A stretch of DNA of 64,000 bases from Ilumatobacteraceae bacterium (GCA_033344875.1 JAWPMO010000001.1:2443595-2507594); one strand, 5' to 3'. Counted from the stretch's first letter, positions 8,697 to 17,636 are shown. Translations and numbers: made by a program. The notes: generated from the sequence alone by a model not told the origin.

Positions 8697-9490
8697 TCGT
8701 GCAGGTCGACGGTGCCGATGCCCACGCCGCGACCGGCGGTGTCGACATCACCGCTGCCGACGGCCCGGTCGTGCTGTTGATCCACGGCGCCGGTATGGAC
8801 TCGACCGTCTGGCAGCTCCAGACCCGCTACCTCGCGCATCGTGGCCTGCGGGCGGTTGCGGTCGACCTGCCCGCCCACGGTCGGAGCGCCGGCGAGGCGT
8901 TGGCGACGATCGACGACATGGCCGACTGGGTCGCCCGGTTCGTGGCGGCCGCGGCGCTCGGTCCGGTCCACGTGGTCGGGCATTCGATGGGCACGTTCGT
9001 CGCGCTCGAACTGGTGCGTCGGCACCCGGACGTCGTCTCGTCGATCACGCTGTGTGGCACGGCGACGGGCATGCCAGTGCATCCCGAACTGCTCGACGCC
9101 GCCGAGCACGACCTGCCCCGTGCGGCCGCGTTGATGGCGGCGTGGGGACACGCCAAACCCGCCCACACCGCTCCGAACCCGACACCGGGACTGTGGATGT
9201 CGGGCGGATCGATGGCACTGGTGGAGATCAGCCGGCCCGGTGTGTTGGCGACCGACTTCCGAGCGTGCATGGCCTACGAGCGCGCCGTCGAGGCGGCCGC
9301 CGAGGTGACGTGCCCCGCGACCGTGGTGATCGGCCTCGGCGACAAGATGACGCCGGCGAAGGGCGGTCGTGCGCTCGCAGCAGCACTGCCATCGGCGACC
9401 GTGATCGAGCTTCTCGGCATCGGCCACCAGATGATGACCGAAGACCCGACCGCCGTGAAGCGAGCGATCCTCGCGACCGTCGACGCCTGA
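8693..9490 (+). CDS. Alpha/beta hydrolase
   Basis: 265 residues with the oxyanion HGAGMDSTVW, nucleophile elbow VGHSMGTFVAL (Ser near residue 100), an acid around GLGDKMTP, and a terminal His in GIGHQMM. It uses a GTG start overlapping the metY stop by 4 bases. Position behind MetY resembles homoserine O-acetyltransferase neighbourhoods, but the length and sequence fit a small hydrolase better than MetX. Substrate unknown. Confidence 0.83.
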   Translation: MIVQVDGADAHAATGGVDITAADGPVVLLIHGAGMDSTVWQLQTRYLAHRGLRAVAVDLPAHGRSAGEALATIDDMADWVARFVAAAALGPVHVVGHSMGTFVALELVRRHPDVVSSITLCGTATGMPVHPELLDAAEHDLPRAAALMAAWGHAKPAHTAPNPTPGLWMSGGSMALVEISRPGVLATDFRACMAYERAVEAAAEVTCPATVVIGLGDKMTPAKGGRALAAALPSATVIELLGIGHQMMTEDPTAVKRAILATVDA

Positions 9491-9527
9491 CGCCGACCCT
9501 TCGCCGGCGGAGTCGTAACCTCGGCGC

Positions 9528-10676
9528 ATGACCGCCGATGTGCTCGCCGCCACGCTGGTGGCCCCCGGACAGCTGGAGCTTCGACGCTACCCGTACCCCG
9601 TCGAACTCGAACCGGGTGCGGTGGTGCTCCGCATGCTGGCGTCGGGCATCTGCGGTACCGACAAGCACACGTTCAAGGGCGAGACCCAGCAGTACGCCGG
9701 CACCGACCACGCGTCGAGCACGCCGTTCCCGATCGTGCAGGGTCACGAGAACCTCGGTGTGATCGCAGAGATCGGCGCGGGCGGAGCCACCGCGTTCGAC
9801 GGTTCGCCGCTGGCCGTCGGCGACCGGGTCGTTCCGGCACCGAACCGATCGTGTGGCGAGTGCGAGTACTGCATCGGTGACTTCCCGTACTACTTCTGTC
9901 GACGGCTCGAGAACTACGGCAACTCGCTCACGTCAGCCGAGGCGCCGCACCTGTTCGGAGGCTGGGCCGAGCACCTCTACGTCCGACCGCGCACCCCGAT
10001 CTTCAAGGTGCCGGACGGTCTCCCCGACCAAGTCGCGGTGCTGACCGAGATCTTCGCGGTGACGCACAGCCTCGACCTCGCCCGCGACATGCCGCGCCCC
10101 GGCGGGTTCCTGGAGGGCGACACGGTCGCGATCATGGGTGCCGGTCCGATCGGGATCGCACATGCAGCGAAGGCCCGACTGATGGGTGCGTCGACGGTGA
10201 TCGCGATCGACCCGTTCCGGCCGCGGGCCGAACTGACGGGCGAGCTCGGTGCGACCGATCTGATCGTCGCCTCGGCCGGTGACACCTCGCTCGTCGGTCA
10301 TGTTCGCGATCTGACGAACGGGCGTGGGGTCGATCTCGTGGTCGATGCGACCGGCCACCCCGACAGCTTCGGACCGTCGCTCGAACTGCTTCGTGACGGC
10401 GGGACACTCGTCGAGGTCGGCGCGTTCGTCGACCTCGGCACGGTGCCGATCAATCCCGCCACCATTCTCGGGCGCAACCTCACGATCTTCGGCGTGGCCG
10501 GCGAGGACGCCCGCGCCTACGACCGGACACTGGCGATGTTCGCCGAGCACCACGAACGGGTGCCGTTCCACCGAGTGGTGACGCACGAGTTCCCATTGGC
10601 CGACGTCGAGGACGCGATGCAGACGGCGCTCAGCGCCGACACAGCGATGAAGGTCATCCTCCGCCCGAACGGCTGA
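9528..10676 (+). CDS. Zinc-containing alcohol dehydrogenase (MDR family)
   Basis: 382 residues. Catalytic-zinc ligands lie in SGICGTDKH (near residue 42) and VQGHEN. Structural-zinc cysteines lie in CGECEYCIGDFPYYFC (about 108-123). The Rossmann motif IMGAGPIGIAHAAKARLMG follows, and VDLVVDATGHPDSF lines the cofactor site. The family includes sorbitol, threonine and similar dehydrogenases. It lies 37 bases after the hydrolase and probably belongs to the same transcript. Substrate unassigned; no zinc residue is missing. Confidence 0.86.
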   Translation: MTADVLAATLVAPGQLELRRYPYPVELEPGAVVLRMLASGICGTDKHTFKGETQQYAGTDHASSTPFPIVQGHENLGVIAEIGAGGATAFDGSPLAVGDRVVPAPNRSCGECEYCIGDFPYYFCRRLENYGNSLTSAEAPHLFGGWAEHLYVRPRTPIFKVPDGLPDQVAVLTEIFAVTHSLDLARDMPRPGGFLEGDTVAIMGAGPIGIAHAAKARLMGASTVIAIDPFRPRAELTGELGATDLIVASAGDTSLVGHVRDLTNGRGVDLVVDATGHPDSFGPSLELLRDGGTLVEVGAFVDLGTVPINPATILGRNLTIFGVAGEDARAYDRTLAMFAEHHERVPFHRVVTHEFPLADVEDAMQTALSADTAMKVILRPNG

Positions 10677-10727
10677 CACCGGGTGACCGGCCACCGGTCT
10701 CCCGGCTGACCCGCCCGTCGGGCTCGC

Positions 10728-11411
10728 TCAACCGCGCCGCGAGCGAACGACGAAGCCGGCCGCCGCGAGCGCAACCAGCGCCGCCCCGATAGCGGCAGCG
10801 ATCAGCGACGAACTCGACGTCGACGGCGCCCCTTCGTTCGACTCGTCGCCAGCAGCGACGCCGGTCGAAGGCGGGGTGCCGTCGGTCGATGTTGCAGGAG
10901 GTGCGCTCGCCGGAGGGCTCGTCGCTGACGCGATGGACGTCGCCGTCAACGGGCGCGGCCCGAACGTCGCAACCGTCGCTCCGGTGGCCGACAGCGCCGG
11001 CGCATCGGTGACGAGGAACCAGGGGTCTGGGCTGTAGGCGGCGTCCCCCTCGTAGCGGGCCTGCACTTCGGCAGCCCCGGTTCGCAGATCCGTCGGGACG
11101 ACCACCGTCACCTCGAACTCGTACTCGGCGTCGGCCTCCCCAGTCGCGGCCAGCCACTCATCGTTGCCCTGCACGATGTACACACCGATTCCGGTCAGGG
11201 GACGACCCAGAACGCCCTCACCGGCAGGCGGGTGACCGGTGTCGTAGCAGTTGTCCCCCCATCCGGATCCGTGGATCACCAGCTCGCCGCCGCGAACGAC
11301 CTCGCGCGACGCGACCTCGACGGTCGGTCCGATGCAGTCGGCAGCGGCCGGGCCACCGGACACGACCAGCAGCGCGGCAAGCACGAACGCAGAGGCGACG
11401 GCGAACCTCAT
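10728..11411 (-). CDS. Secreted or surface-anchored protein with C-terminal membrane segment
   Basis: 227 residues from the ATG at 11411. A signal peptide (MRFAVASAFVLAALLVVSGG, then PAAADC) precedes a beta-rich domain (VVRGGELVIHGSGWGDNCYD). A Ser/Thr/Pro/Ala-rich linker and a C-terminal hydrophobic helix ending FVVRSRRG follow. The layout is that of a cell-surface protein with a stop-transfer or sortase-like tail, but no LPxTG motif is seen. Two Cys may form a disulfide. Function unknown. Confidence 0.72.
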   Translation of the reverse strand: MRFAVASAFVLAALLVVSGGPAAADCIGPTVEVASREVVRGGELVIHGSGWGDNCYDTGHPPAGEGVLGRPLTGIGVYIVQGNDEWLAATGEADAEYEFEVTVVVPTDLRTGAAEVQARYEGDAAYSPDPWFLVTDAPALSATGATVATFGPRPLTATSIASATSPPASAPPATSTDGTPPSTGVAAGDESNEGAPSTSSSSLIAAAIGAALVALAAAGFVVRSRRG

Positions 11412-11447
11412 GGCCGTTGGACGCCGTCGGCGGCGCCAGGGTTCCCA

Positions 11448-11479
11448 AATCCGCCCAAATCCGCCCGAATCCGCCCGAC
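11448..11479. repeat. Decamer tandem repeat
   Basis: The unit CCGCCCAAAT or its variant CCGCCCGAAT is repeated about three times in tandem upstream of the surface-protein start. It is short and of no known function. Confidence 0.6.
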
Positions 11480-11484
11480 GACGA

Positions 11485-11701
11485 CGGGTCGATGTCGCCG
11501 GCCATGTCGTAGATGCTGTCGATCCAGTGACAACACAGCACGGCGGAGTGCTCGCGACCCGTCCCTTGCCGGTTGCCCCGTAGATACAGAAGGTCCAGAT
11601 CACGCTCTTCTCGTCGTCCGCGACCTGAGACCCTCCCAGGTGATGTCGGAGAAGCTCTCCTCGATGATCCGCCTGGACAGCACAGCCATGTTCGCCGGCT
11701 C
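11485..11701 (-). pseudogene. Decayed DUF4242-like (nickel-binding family) fragment
   Basis: This is the main content of the 553-base gap 11412-11964. Three successive frames give MAVLSRRIIEESFSDITWEG, then VADDEKSVIWTFCIYGAT, then REHSAVLCCHWIDSIYDMAG. Together they resemble the order of DUF4242 proteins (T/QW..., V-DD-...-CIY/CVY, REH..., ...IDP). At least two frameshifts separate them and the N-terminus is missing. This rests on pattern recall and is tentative. Confidence 0.33.
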
Positions 11702-11945
11702 TGCCTCGCCCATCGGTTCCACACGCGATCGACCAGAGATCTGGGCACGTTCCGAACGCTCGCTCACTCGAAGTCGTCGGGATCGACGACCTGCACTCCT
11801 GGCCCGGACAGACGTGATCGGCTGTTCGTTGCCGCTCGTCGACCGTGCGTGCTCGTCGACCACAAGAGGCCCGCGCCCGACTGCTGATCTCCAGCGCGCC
11901 CAACCCAAGGAGCTCTTGGGCAGAGTTTCACGCCGGTTGACGCTG

Positions 11946-11963
11946 ATCGAACATACGTTCGAT
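11946..11963. promoter_or_regulatory. LexA SOS box
   Basis: ATCGAACATACGTTCGAT matches the actinobacterial SOS box TCGAAC-N4-GTTCGA without mismatch, with one more matching base on each side. It ends just upstream of the DUF222/HNH start codons. Confidence 0.8.
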
Positions 11964-11976
11964 TATGATGGCTTTC

Positions 11977-13284
11977 ATGACCTCACCCGTCGATCCGTCG
12001 GTGGCACTCCGGGTGCTCACGGGAGCGACGACGCGGTCGGCCGATCCCGATGAGTGCGCCGGGCTGCTCGGCACGGTGAAGCAGCTCCGAGGATGGATCG
12101 ACTCGTTCGAGGCCGGTGTCACGTCACGGTTGCGAGAACTCCACGCGACCGCCGGTGCAGCGCCCGCGGCCGACCTCCACACCAGGTGCGGAGGGGTCTC
12201 GGCCGCCGAGGGCAAGCGCAAGGAGCGCCGCTCGAAGACGATCGACGAAGCACCGTCGTTCGGCGACGCATTGGCGTCGGGTGATGTCGGCGCCGAACAC
12301 ATCGACGCGCTGGCCGCCGCCACCTCGAAGCTCGACGACGATGTGAAGACCGCGCTGCTCGGCCACGAAGACGACCTGCTGGCCGACGCGACCCGCATGT
12401 CGCCCGAGCGGTTCGGTCGGTCGTGCCGCGACCTCGCTCGCCGGCTCGAGCGCGATCAGGGCATCGAACGCAACACGCGCCAGCGACGCGACACGTTCCT
12501 CTCACGCAAGCTCAACGGCGCGACCGGCATGGTCGAGGGCCGGTTCGCGTTCCATCCCGAACTCGCCAACCAGGTCTTCGGCGCGGTCGACCGCGAGGTC
12601 GCGGCGATGATCAAGGCCGGCGAGGGCCGTGGCGAACCATGCTTCGTCGAACGGTCGATCGACCGCAACCAACTCGCCGCCGAGGCGCTCGGCACACTCG
12701 TCGGCGGCGGCCACCAGCAGATCAGGCCGCTCGAAGCCGACATCACCCTGATCGTCGACGAACAGACCGTGGCCACCGGCGAGCTGCACGACCACTCGGT
12801 GTGCGAAACCACCGACGGTGCCGCGCTCCCGCCGGCGTCGGTTCGCCGTCTGATCTGCAATGGTCGGGTCACCCCCGTGGTCGTCGACCAGCACGGCAAC
12901 CCGTTCGACCTCGGCCAGACCACCCGCCACGCCAACCGGCACCAGCGTCGAGCGCTGCAGACGATCTATCGCTGCTGCGGCTTCGCCGGTTGCGACGTGG
13001 CGTTCGAACGGTGCGAGATCCACCACATCCTCCCGTGGGAACTCGGTGGGCCGTCCGATCTCATCAACCTGATCCCACTGTGTTCACGCCATCACCACGT
13101 CGTCCACGACGGCGGATGGCAGCTCGACCTCGACGCCGACCGAACCCTCACGATCCGACAACCCGACGGTCGGGTGTTCGCGGTGACGAAACCAGATGTT
13201 CCGGTCCGCCCAAACGGCAGACGATCGAGCGAACCACCGGTCGATCCATCCGCTCCGCCCGATCGACGACGACCCGCAGTGTGA
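11977..13284 (+). CDS. DUF222 / HNH endonuclease domain protein (13E12 family)
   Basis: 435 residues from the ATG at 11977; ATGs at 11965 and 11968 are possible but abut the LexA box. The N-terminal two-thirds is the helical DUF222 region. The C-terminal HNH nuclease domain has paired cysteines in YRCCGFAGCDVAFERCEIHH, then LPWELGGPSDLINLIPLC and SRHHHVVHDGGW, supplying the His-Asn-His triad and a zinc site. Relatives are abundant multi-copy genes in actinobacteria and some are LexA-regulated in mycobacteria. The perfect SOS box indicates DNA-damage induction. No ribosome site is seen and the mRNA may be nearly leaderless. It is followed by an arginine-rich non-conserved tail. Confidence 0.88.
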   Translation: MTSPVDPSVALRVLTGATTRSADPDECAGLLGTVKQLRGWIDSFEAGVTSRLRELHATAGAAPAADLHTRCGGVSAAEGKRKERRSKTIDEAPSFGDALASGDVGAEHIDALAAATSKLDDDVKTALLGHEDDLLADATRMSPERFGRSCRDLARRLERDQGIERNTRQRRDTFLSRKLNGATGMVEGRFAFHPELANQVFGAVDREVAAMIKAGEGRGEPCFVERSIDRNQLAAEALGTLVGGGHQQIRPLEADITLIVDEQTVATGELHDHSVCETTDGAALPPASVRRLICNGRVTPVVVDQHGNPFDLGQTTRHANRHQRRALQTIYRCCGFAGCDVAFERCEIHHILPWELGGPSDLINLIPLCSRHHHVVHDGGWQLDLDADRTLTIRQPDGRVFAVTKPDVPVRPNGRRSSEPPVDPSAPPDRRRPAV

Positions 13285-13363
13285 CGCGCTCGACCGGGTC
13301 CAGGTGTGCTGCTCGCTCGTACTGCCCTGATGCCGACCCTGACCTGGGCTCCGGTGGGTCCGG

Positions 13364-14329
13364 CTATCGGGTGAACTGGCGGACGGGCGCCCGCGACATC
13401 TCCCCCGTGGTGGTGTACGAGCCGTCGTTCGCGAGGAAGGCGATCGACTCGCCCTGCTTCTCATCACGAAACGTCGGCGTCAGGCACGGCGTTCGAGCGA
13501 GCGTCGCCGCCATCGTCTCGCCCGGCTCGATCGGCCAGGTCCAGGCGCTGCGGTAGCCACGAACGATGAGCGCCTGCCCATCCATCCGAATGTCGGCTCC
13601 CGACATGTCGGTTCGAGACGACAGCGTCCCGGCCGGCACCTCCTGCATCGTCGTCACCCCACTCGTCGACTGCGGAAACGGCGCCATGAACACCTTGGTC
13701 CCGGCCGACTTCGTGATCACGTAGATCGTGCCATCGGCGCCGACCGCCATCGCCTCGCTGTTGTATCGGGCGTTCGGATACTTCAGCGTGATCGATGCGA
13801 CGCCGGACAGCGTCGTCATCCCGCCTCCCGAGACGGCCGGCTCCCGAACCCGGTACACGACGATCGAATCCCGCTGCTTGCCGTTGTCGCCGACATCGCC
13901 GAGATAGAGGTAATGCACACCCGGCTCAGGACCGGGTCCGACCGCCATGTCTTCCCAGTCCCTCGCATTCGCGCCGGCGAGCCGGAAGGTCTTGCGGACC
14001 GTTCCGTCGAGGCGCAATGCGTGCACGTCCGGCTGCGCTCCGGAATCCTCGTGCACCCACAGCACCGACTCGTCGCGACGCCCTCGGGCCATACCCGAGA
14101 TCTCCGTCAACGTCGGATCGCTGACGCTGCCGGCTACCGACGCCCGATAGTCACGGCAGACGAAGGGGTCGAGACTCGGGCCACCTGGGACCGCGTCATC
14201 GCCGGGAACCACGTCGCCCACGCGAACCGCTTGCACATCGACAGTCGCCGCTTCATCGATCTGCCCGATGGCTGCGCTCGCGACCGCTGCGAACATCGCC
14301 GCGGCGACTGCGCCACCGAGTACTGCCAT
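13364..14329 (-). CDS. Secreted beta-propeller-like protein
   Basis: 321 residues from the ATG at 14329, which has GGTGGGGTGGGAG just upstream. The signal segment is MAVLGGAVAAAMFAAVASA. The mature part has repeated strand motifs (SVLWVHEDSGAQPDVHALRL, YLYLGDVGDNGKQRDSIVVY, EAMAVGADGTIYVITKS), as in extracytoplasmic phytase-like or NHL-like propellers. Two cysteines (near the start and late in CLTPTF) may pair. The substrate is unknown. It ends 73 bases after the previous gene and is monocistronic. Confidence 0.72.
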   Translation of the reverse strand: MAVLGGAVAAAMFAAVASAAIGQIDEAATVDVQAVRVGDVVPGDDAVPGGPSLDPFVCRDYRASVAGSVSDPTLTEISGMARGRRDESVLWVHEDSGAQPDVHALRLDGTVRKTFRLAGANARDWEDMAVGPGPEPGVHYLYLGDVGDNGKQRDSIVVYRVREPAVSGGGMTTLSGVASITLKYPNARYNSEAMAVGADGTIYVITKSAGTKVFMAPFPQSTSGVTTMQEVPAGTLSSRTDMSGADIRMDGQALIVRGYRSAWTWPIEPGETMAATLARTPCLTPTFRDEKQGESIAFLANDGSYTTTGEMSRAPVRQFTR

Positions 14330-14405
14330 CGGACGAACTCCCACCCCACCAGTATCGACGATGTGCAGTCGACTCGAACGTCGGACCGCGCCGGCGGCGT
14401 GATGT

Positions 14406-14432
14406 CGCGAGTTGTGCCTGGCACGACTCGCG
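14406..14432. repeat. Palindromic repeat, copy 3
   Basis: CGCGAGTTGTGCC, T, GGCACGACTCGCG: 13-bp arms sharing the GAGTTGTGCC core of the repeats at 3946 and 4504. It lies 5 bases from the aldehyde dehydrogenase stop, in the terminator position for that gene. Confidence 0.7.
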
Positions 14433-14436
14433 GAGG

Positions 14437-15894
14437 TCAGTCGGTGGTGTTCCAGCCGCTGACGGCCTTGACCTCGCAGAACTCCTCGATGCCCCATGTG
14501 CCGCCTTCACGGCCGTTGCCCGACTGGCCGTAGCCACCGAACGGCGAACCGGCACCGCGCGCCTGACCGTTCATCTCGACCATGCCCGAACGCAGCCGGC
14601 GAGCGACGCGACGCGCTCGCTCGGGGTCTTGGGTCTGCACGTAGTTGGTCAGTCCGTAGGCGGTGTCGTTGGCGATCGCGATCGCCTCGTCCTCCGTGTC
14701 GAACGGCATGATCGACAGCACCGGGCCGAAGATCTCCTCCTTGGCGATCGTCATGTCGGGTGTCACGTCGGCGAAGACGGTCGGCCGCACGTAGTAGCCG
14801 GCGTCGAGGCCGTCGGGGCGACCGGTGCCACCGGCGACGAGGCGGGCACCCTCCGCTTCACCCTTCGCGATGAGGCCCTGGATCTTGTTCCACTGCACCT
14901 CCGACACGACCGGTCCGATGTGACGACCCTCGTCGTGCGCGTTCGCCACCGCGGTCTGGGCTGCCGCCTTCTCCGCCTCCGCGAGCGCCTCGGCATATCG
15001 CGAACGGTGCACGAGCATTCGGGTCGGCGCGTTGCACGACTGGCCACTGTTGTTGAAGCACTGCCGGACACCGCGCACGACCGCCTTCTCGTCTGCATCG
15101 CCGAAGATGATGTTGGCGCCCTTGCCACCGAGTTCGAGCGCGACCCGCTTGACCGAGTCGGCGGCATTCTTCGTGATCGCCACACCGGCGCGAGTCGAAC
15201 CGGTGAATGAGACCATGTCGACGCCGGGATGACCGGACAGCTGCGTGCCGACCCCGGCACCGTCGCCGTTGACCATGTTGAACACGCCCGCCGGGAACCT
15301 GGCCTCGTGCATCATGTCGGCGAAGAGGTACGACGACAGCGGAGCGATCTCCGACGGCTTGAGCACCATCGTGCAGCCGACACCGACGGCCGGCGCGACC
15401 TTGAGCGTGACCTGGTTCATCGGCCAGTTCCACGGCGTGATCAGTGCGCACACGCCGACCGGCTCGTAGAGGATGCGGTCGCCGGGCGCATGGTCACCGA
15501 GCGGCCGATCGAACTCGAACTTCTTCAGCTCCTCGATGAACGACTGGAGGTGCCAGGTGCCCGAACCGGCCTGCGCGGTCTGCGCCATCGAGATCGGCGC
15601 GCCCATCTCCAACGAGATCGCCTCGGCCATCTCGCCGTAGCGAGCGGTGTACACCTCGAGCAGCTGCTCGAGCAGTGCGATCCGTTCGGCCGGTTCGGTC
15701 TCGGCCCAGCCGGGGAACGCCGCCTTGGCCGCGGCCACCGCCGCGTCGGTGTCGGCTTGCGACCCGAACGAGATGACGGCACACGGTTGCTCGGTCGACG
15801 GATCGATCACGTTCACGTCGTTCGGTGTGCTGGGGTCGACCCAGGCGCCGTCGATGTAGAACTTCCGGCGGTCGAGGAGCTGATCGGTCGTCAT
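14437..15894 (-). CDS. NAD(P)-dependent aldehyde dehydrogenase
   Basis: 485 residues, the normal length for the ALDH superfamily. It has FYIDGAWVDPST at the N-terminus, TPWNWPMNQVTLKVAPA, the cofactor motif FTGSTRAG, the general base Glu in VALELGGKGANI (about 252), and the nucleophile Cys in NNSGQSCNAPTRM (about 283). EEIFGPVLSI and SPFGGYGQSGNGREGG follow. It starts at the ATG at 15894; longer open sequence upstream belongs to the nitroreductase in another frame. The substrate aldehyde is not predictable. A palindromic repeat sits at its 3' end. Confidence 0.9.
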   Translation of the reverse strand: MTTDQLLDRRKFYIDGAWVDPSTPNDVNVIDPSTEQPCAVISFGSQADTDAAVAAAKAAFPGWAETEPAERIALLEQLLEVYTARYGEMAEAISLEMGAPISMAQTAQAGSGTWHLQSFIEELKKFEFDRPLGDHAPGDRILYEPVGVCALITPWNWPMNQVTLKVAPAVGVGCTMVLKPSEIAPLSSYLFADMMHEARFPAGVFNMVNGDGAGVGTQLSGHPGVDMVSFTGSTRAGVAITKNAADSVKRVALELGGKGANIIFGDADEKAVVRGVRQCFNNSGQSCNAPTRMLVHRSRYAEALAEAEKAAAQTAVANAHDEGRHIGPVVSEVQWNKIQGLIAKGEAEGARLVAGGTGRPDGLDAGYYVRPTVFADVTPDMTIAKEEIFGPVLSIMPFDTEDEAIAIANDTAYGLTNYVQTQDPERARRVARRLRSGMVEMNGQARGAGSPFGGYGQSGNGREGGTWGIEEFCEVKAVSGWNTTD

Positions 15895-15971
15895 CGTGAC
15901 TCGCTTTCGAAGAGGTGTTTCCGGCCTCCGACGGTATCGGTCAGCACCGCCGATCCACCGGGCGCCAGCGC

Positions 15972-16616
15972 TCAGCGGATCGGGTTCTTGTATGCGTCGA
16001 GGTAGGTGATCTTCTCGACCGGCGGCCGCTGTGCCGGCTTGAAGTCGGTGCCCTTGGTGTACGCCACCGGGAGCAGCCCGGCCTGCGTCATGTGCTCGGG
16101 GATCCCGAGCAACTCGGCTGCCTCCTGCTCCTTGCCGAGGTGCAGCGTGGTCAGGCAACTCCCCAGGCCGCGGCTCCGCAGCGCGAGCTGGAAGCTCCAC
16201 ACCGCCGGCAGGATCGACCCCATCAGGCCCGCCGCCGCGCCGGTGCTGTTGTCGGGCAGGCGACCGATGATCATCGGGATCACGAGCACCGGAACCTCGC
16301 CCAGGTGCTGGGCCAGGTAGTTGGCCGAGTCGATCACCCGGCCCTGCTGGGTCCCGTCGTCGGCGGCCGCCGCAGCCGATGCCAGGTACTCGCCGCCCGC
16401 CTCGCGGTACATCTCGGCGAGCGCCTCCTTCTTGGCTGCGTCGCGGACCACCAACCAGCGCCACCCCTGCTGGTTCGAGCCGGTCGGTGCCTGCACGGCG
16501 AGCTGCAGGCATTCGAGCAGCACGTCGTCGGGCACGTCGCGGTCGAGGTCGAGCCGCTTGCGCACGGCGCGGGTGGTCGAGAGCAATGCGTCGGTCTGGG
16601 CGAGATCGAAATCCAT
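15972..16616 (-). CDS. Nitroreductase family protein
   Basis: 214 residues from the ATG at 16616 (MDFDLAQ). It is an FMN-dependent nitroreductase fold: STTRAVRKRLDLDRDVPDD (RSxR-like FMN-binding region), APTGSNQQGWRWLVV, a central helix MGSILPAVWSFQLALRSRGLGSC, and a C-terminal PVEKITYLDAYKNPIR. It ends 77 bases before the aldehyde dehydrogenase start on the same strand, so the two may be co-transcribed. The physiological electron acceptor is unknown. Confidence 0.86.
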   Translation of the reverse strand: MDFDLAQTDALLSTTRAVRKRLDLDRDVPDDVLLECLQLAVQAPTGSNQQGWRWLVVRDAAKKEALAEMYREAGGEYLASAAAAADDGTQQGRVIDSANYLAQHLGEVPVLVIPMIIGRLPDNSTGAAAGLMGSILPAVWSFQLALRSRGLGSCLTTLHLGKEQEAAELLGIPEHMTQAGLLPVAYTKGTDFKPAQRPPVEKITYLDAYKNPIR

Positions 16617-16668
16617 CCCGACATCGTGGCCGACGGACGCCACGGCCGCCGCACCAGGCGTGGGCGCC

Positions 16669-16699
16669 GCTGCCCCGGAACTCGTCGTTCCGGGGCAGC
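16669..16699. terminator. Hairpin terminator after the secreted protein gene
   Basis: GCTGCCCCGGAAC, loop TCGTC, then GTTCCGGGGCAGC: a perfect 13-bp stem 28 bases past the stop at 16728. There is no long U-tract, as is usual in high-GC actinobacteria. Confidence 0.75.
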
Positions 16700-16727
16700 T
16701 TCGGGTTGCCGTGACGCGGTCAGCGCA

Positions 16728-17636
16728 TCAGCACGTCACGAGCAGGTGGAACCCCCGGTTCTCGACGCCCGCACCGTTCTGGTCCTTCGTGAACACGATG
16801 ACACCGTGCTCCGGGTCGTCGGTCCAGTTGGCCACTTGGGCGACGCCGGGCAACGGTCCGACGTTGACACCCGGGCGGCCGACGGTCGCCTGGTAGGCGC
16901 ACTCGCTGATGTCCCGCTCGAACACCACGGCGTAGTCACCGGCCGGCACCGCTCCGTCGAGCAACTCCGCCGAGGCGATACCCTCGCTCGACCGCACGAG
17001 CGTGCCGTTGGAGTCGACCACGGCCCACAGCATGTCGGTCTGCTGCACGTACCGATCGTCGTGGTTGTGGTGCTCGTAGTAGCCGTTGACGTCGACGATG
17101 ATGTCGGTGGTCCCGAACGCGTTGAAGAGCGAGAACATGCCCGCTCCGTCGAGTCCGGTCGTGACCGAGTTCGGCGTCGGCGCCTGTCCCGGCAGCAGGT
17201 TGAGGTTCGACGTGGTCGGCTGCGCCTCGTCGGTCGGGAACACGGTCACGAACGTCGGCGCGGTCGCGTTGAGCGCCGTGACGTTCAGCGAGAGCGCGAT
17301 CGCCTCGGACGGGATGTCGCAGTTGCCGTTGACGCCGTGGGCGTTGACGTCGTACTGCTCACCCGCACCGAGCGGCGTCGCCCGCGGGCCGACCTGCGTG
17401 TCGGGTCGGGTGTCGGTGAGCCGGCACGGGTTGATGTCGACGAGGATCGGGCGGTCGCCCGAGTCGACGGTCGCGTGAACCAGCCCGATCCCGCCGGTGC
17501 CGAGCGACACGGCGACGGCGGCGCCGATCGCCGCCCAGCGGGTGCGCAGGAACCCGACGCGGCGTGCCGACGATCGGTCGTGACGCCCATCGTCCGCCGC
17601 TGCCGCGACGCTGCTGTTGGTGGATGTGATGTTCAT
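16728..17636 (-). CDS. Secreted protein with PCRLxDTR / VDVNGYY domain
   Basis: 302 residues from the ATG at 17636, preceded by the strong site GGGAGGG. A Tat/Sec-like N-terminus (SSARRVGFLRTRWAAIGAAV) leads into NPCRLTDTRPDTQVGP, FVTVFPTDEAQPTTSNLNL and IIVDVNGYYEHH. I recognise this beta-rich extracellular domain as common in actinobacterial secreted proteins. The C-terminal 100 residues (ECAYQATVGRPG to FHLLVTC) form a second small domain with paired cysteines. It is probably exported to the cell surface; no enzymatic role is assigned. A hairpin terminator follows. Confidence 0.75.
   Translation of the reverse strand: MNITSTNSSVAAAADDGRHDRSSARRVGFLRTRWAAIGAAVAVSLGTGGIGLVHATVDSGDRPILVDINPCRLTDTRPDTQVGPRATPLGAGEQYDVNAHGVNGNCDIPSEAIALSLNVTALNATAPTFVTVFPTDEAQPTTSNLNLLPGQAPTPNSVTTGLDGAGMFSLFNAFGTTDIIVDVNGYYEHHNHDDRYVQQTDMLWAVVDSNGTLVRSSEGIASAELLDGAVPAGDYAVVFERDISECAYQATVGRPGVNVGPLPGVAQVANWTDDPEHGVIVFTKDQNGAGVENRGFHLLVTC

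Noticed and set aside
8693-9490. Homoserine O-acetyltransferase (MetX) after MetY
   Set aside because: 265 residues is too short and the GHSMG elbow fits generic alpha/beta hydrolases; MetX-specific motifs are not seen.
10685-10699. GACCGG-CCA-CCGGTC hairpin between converging genes at 10.68 kb
   Set aside because: A 6-bp stem is too weak to call a terminator alone.
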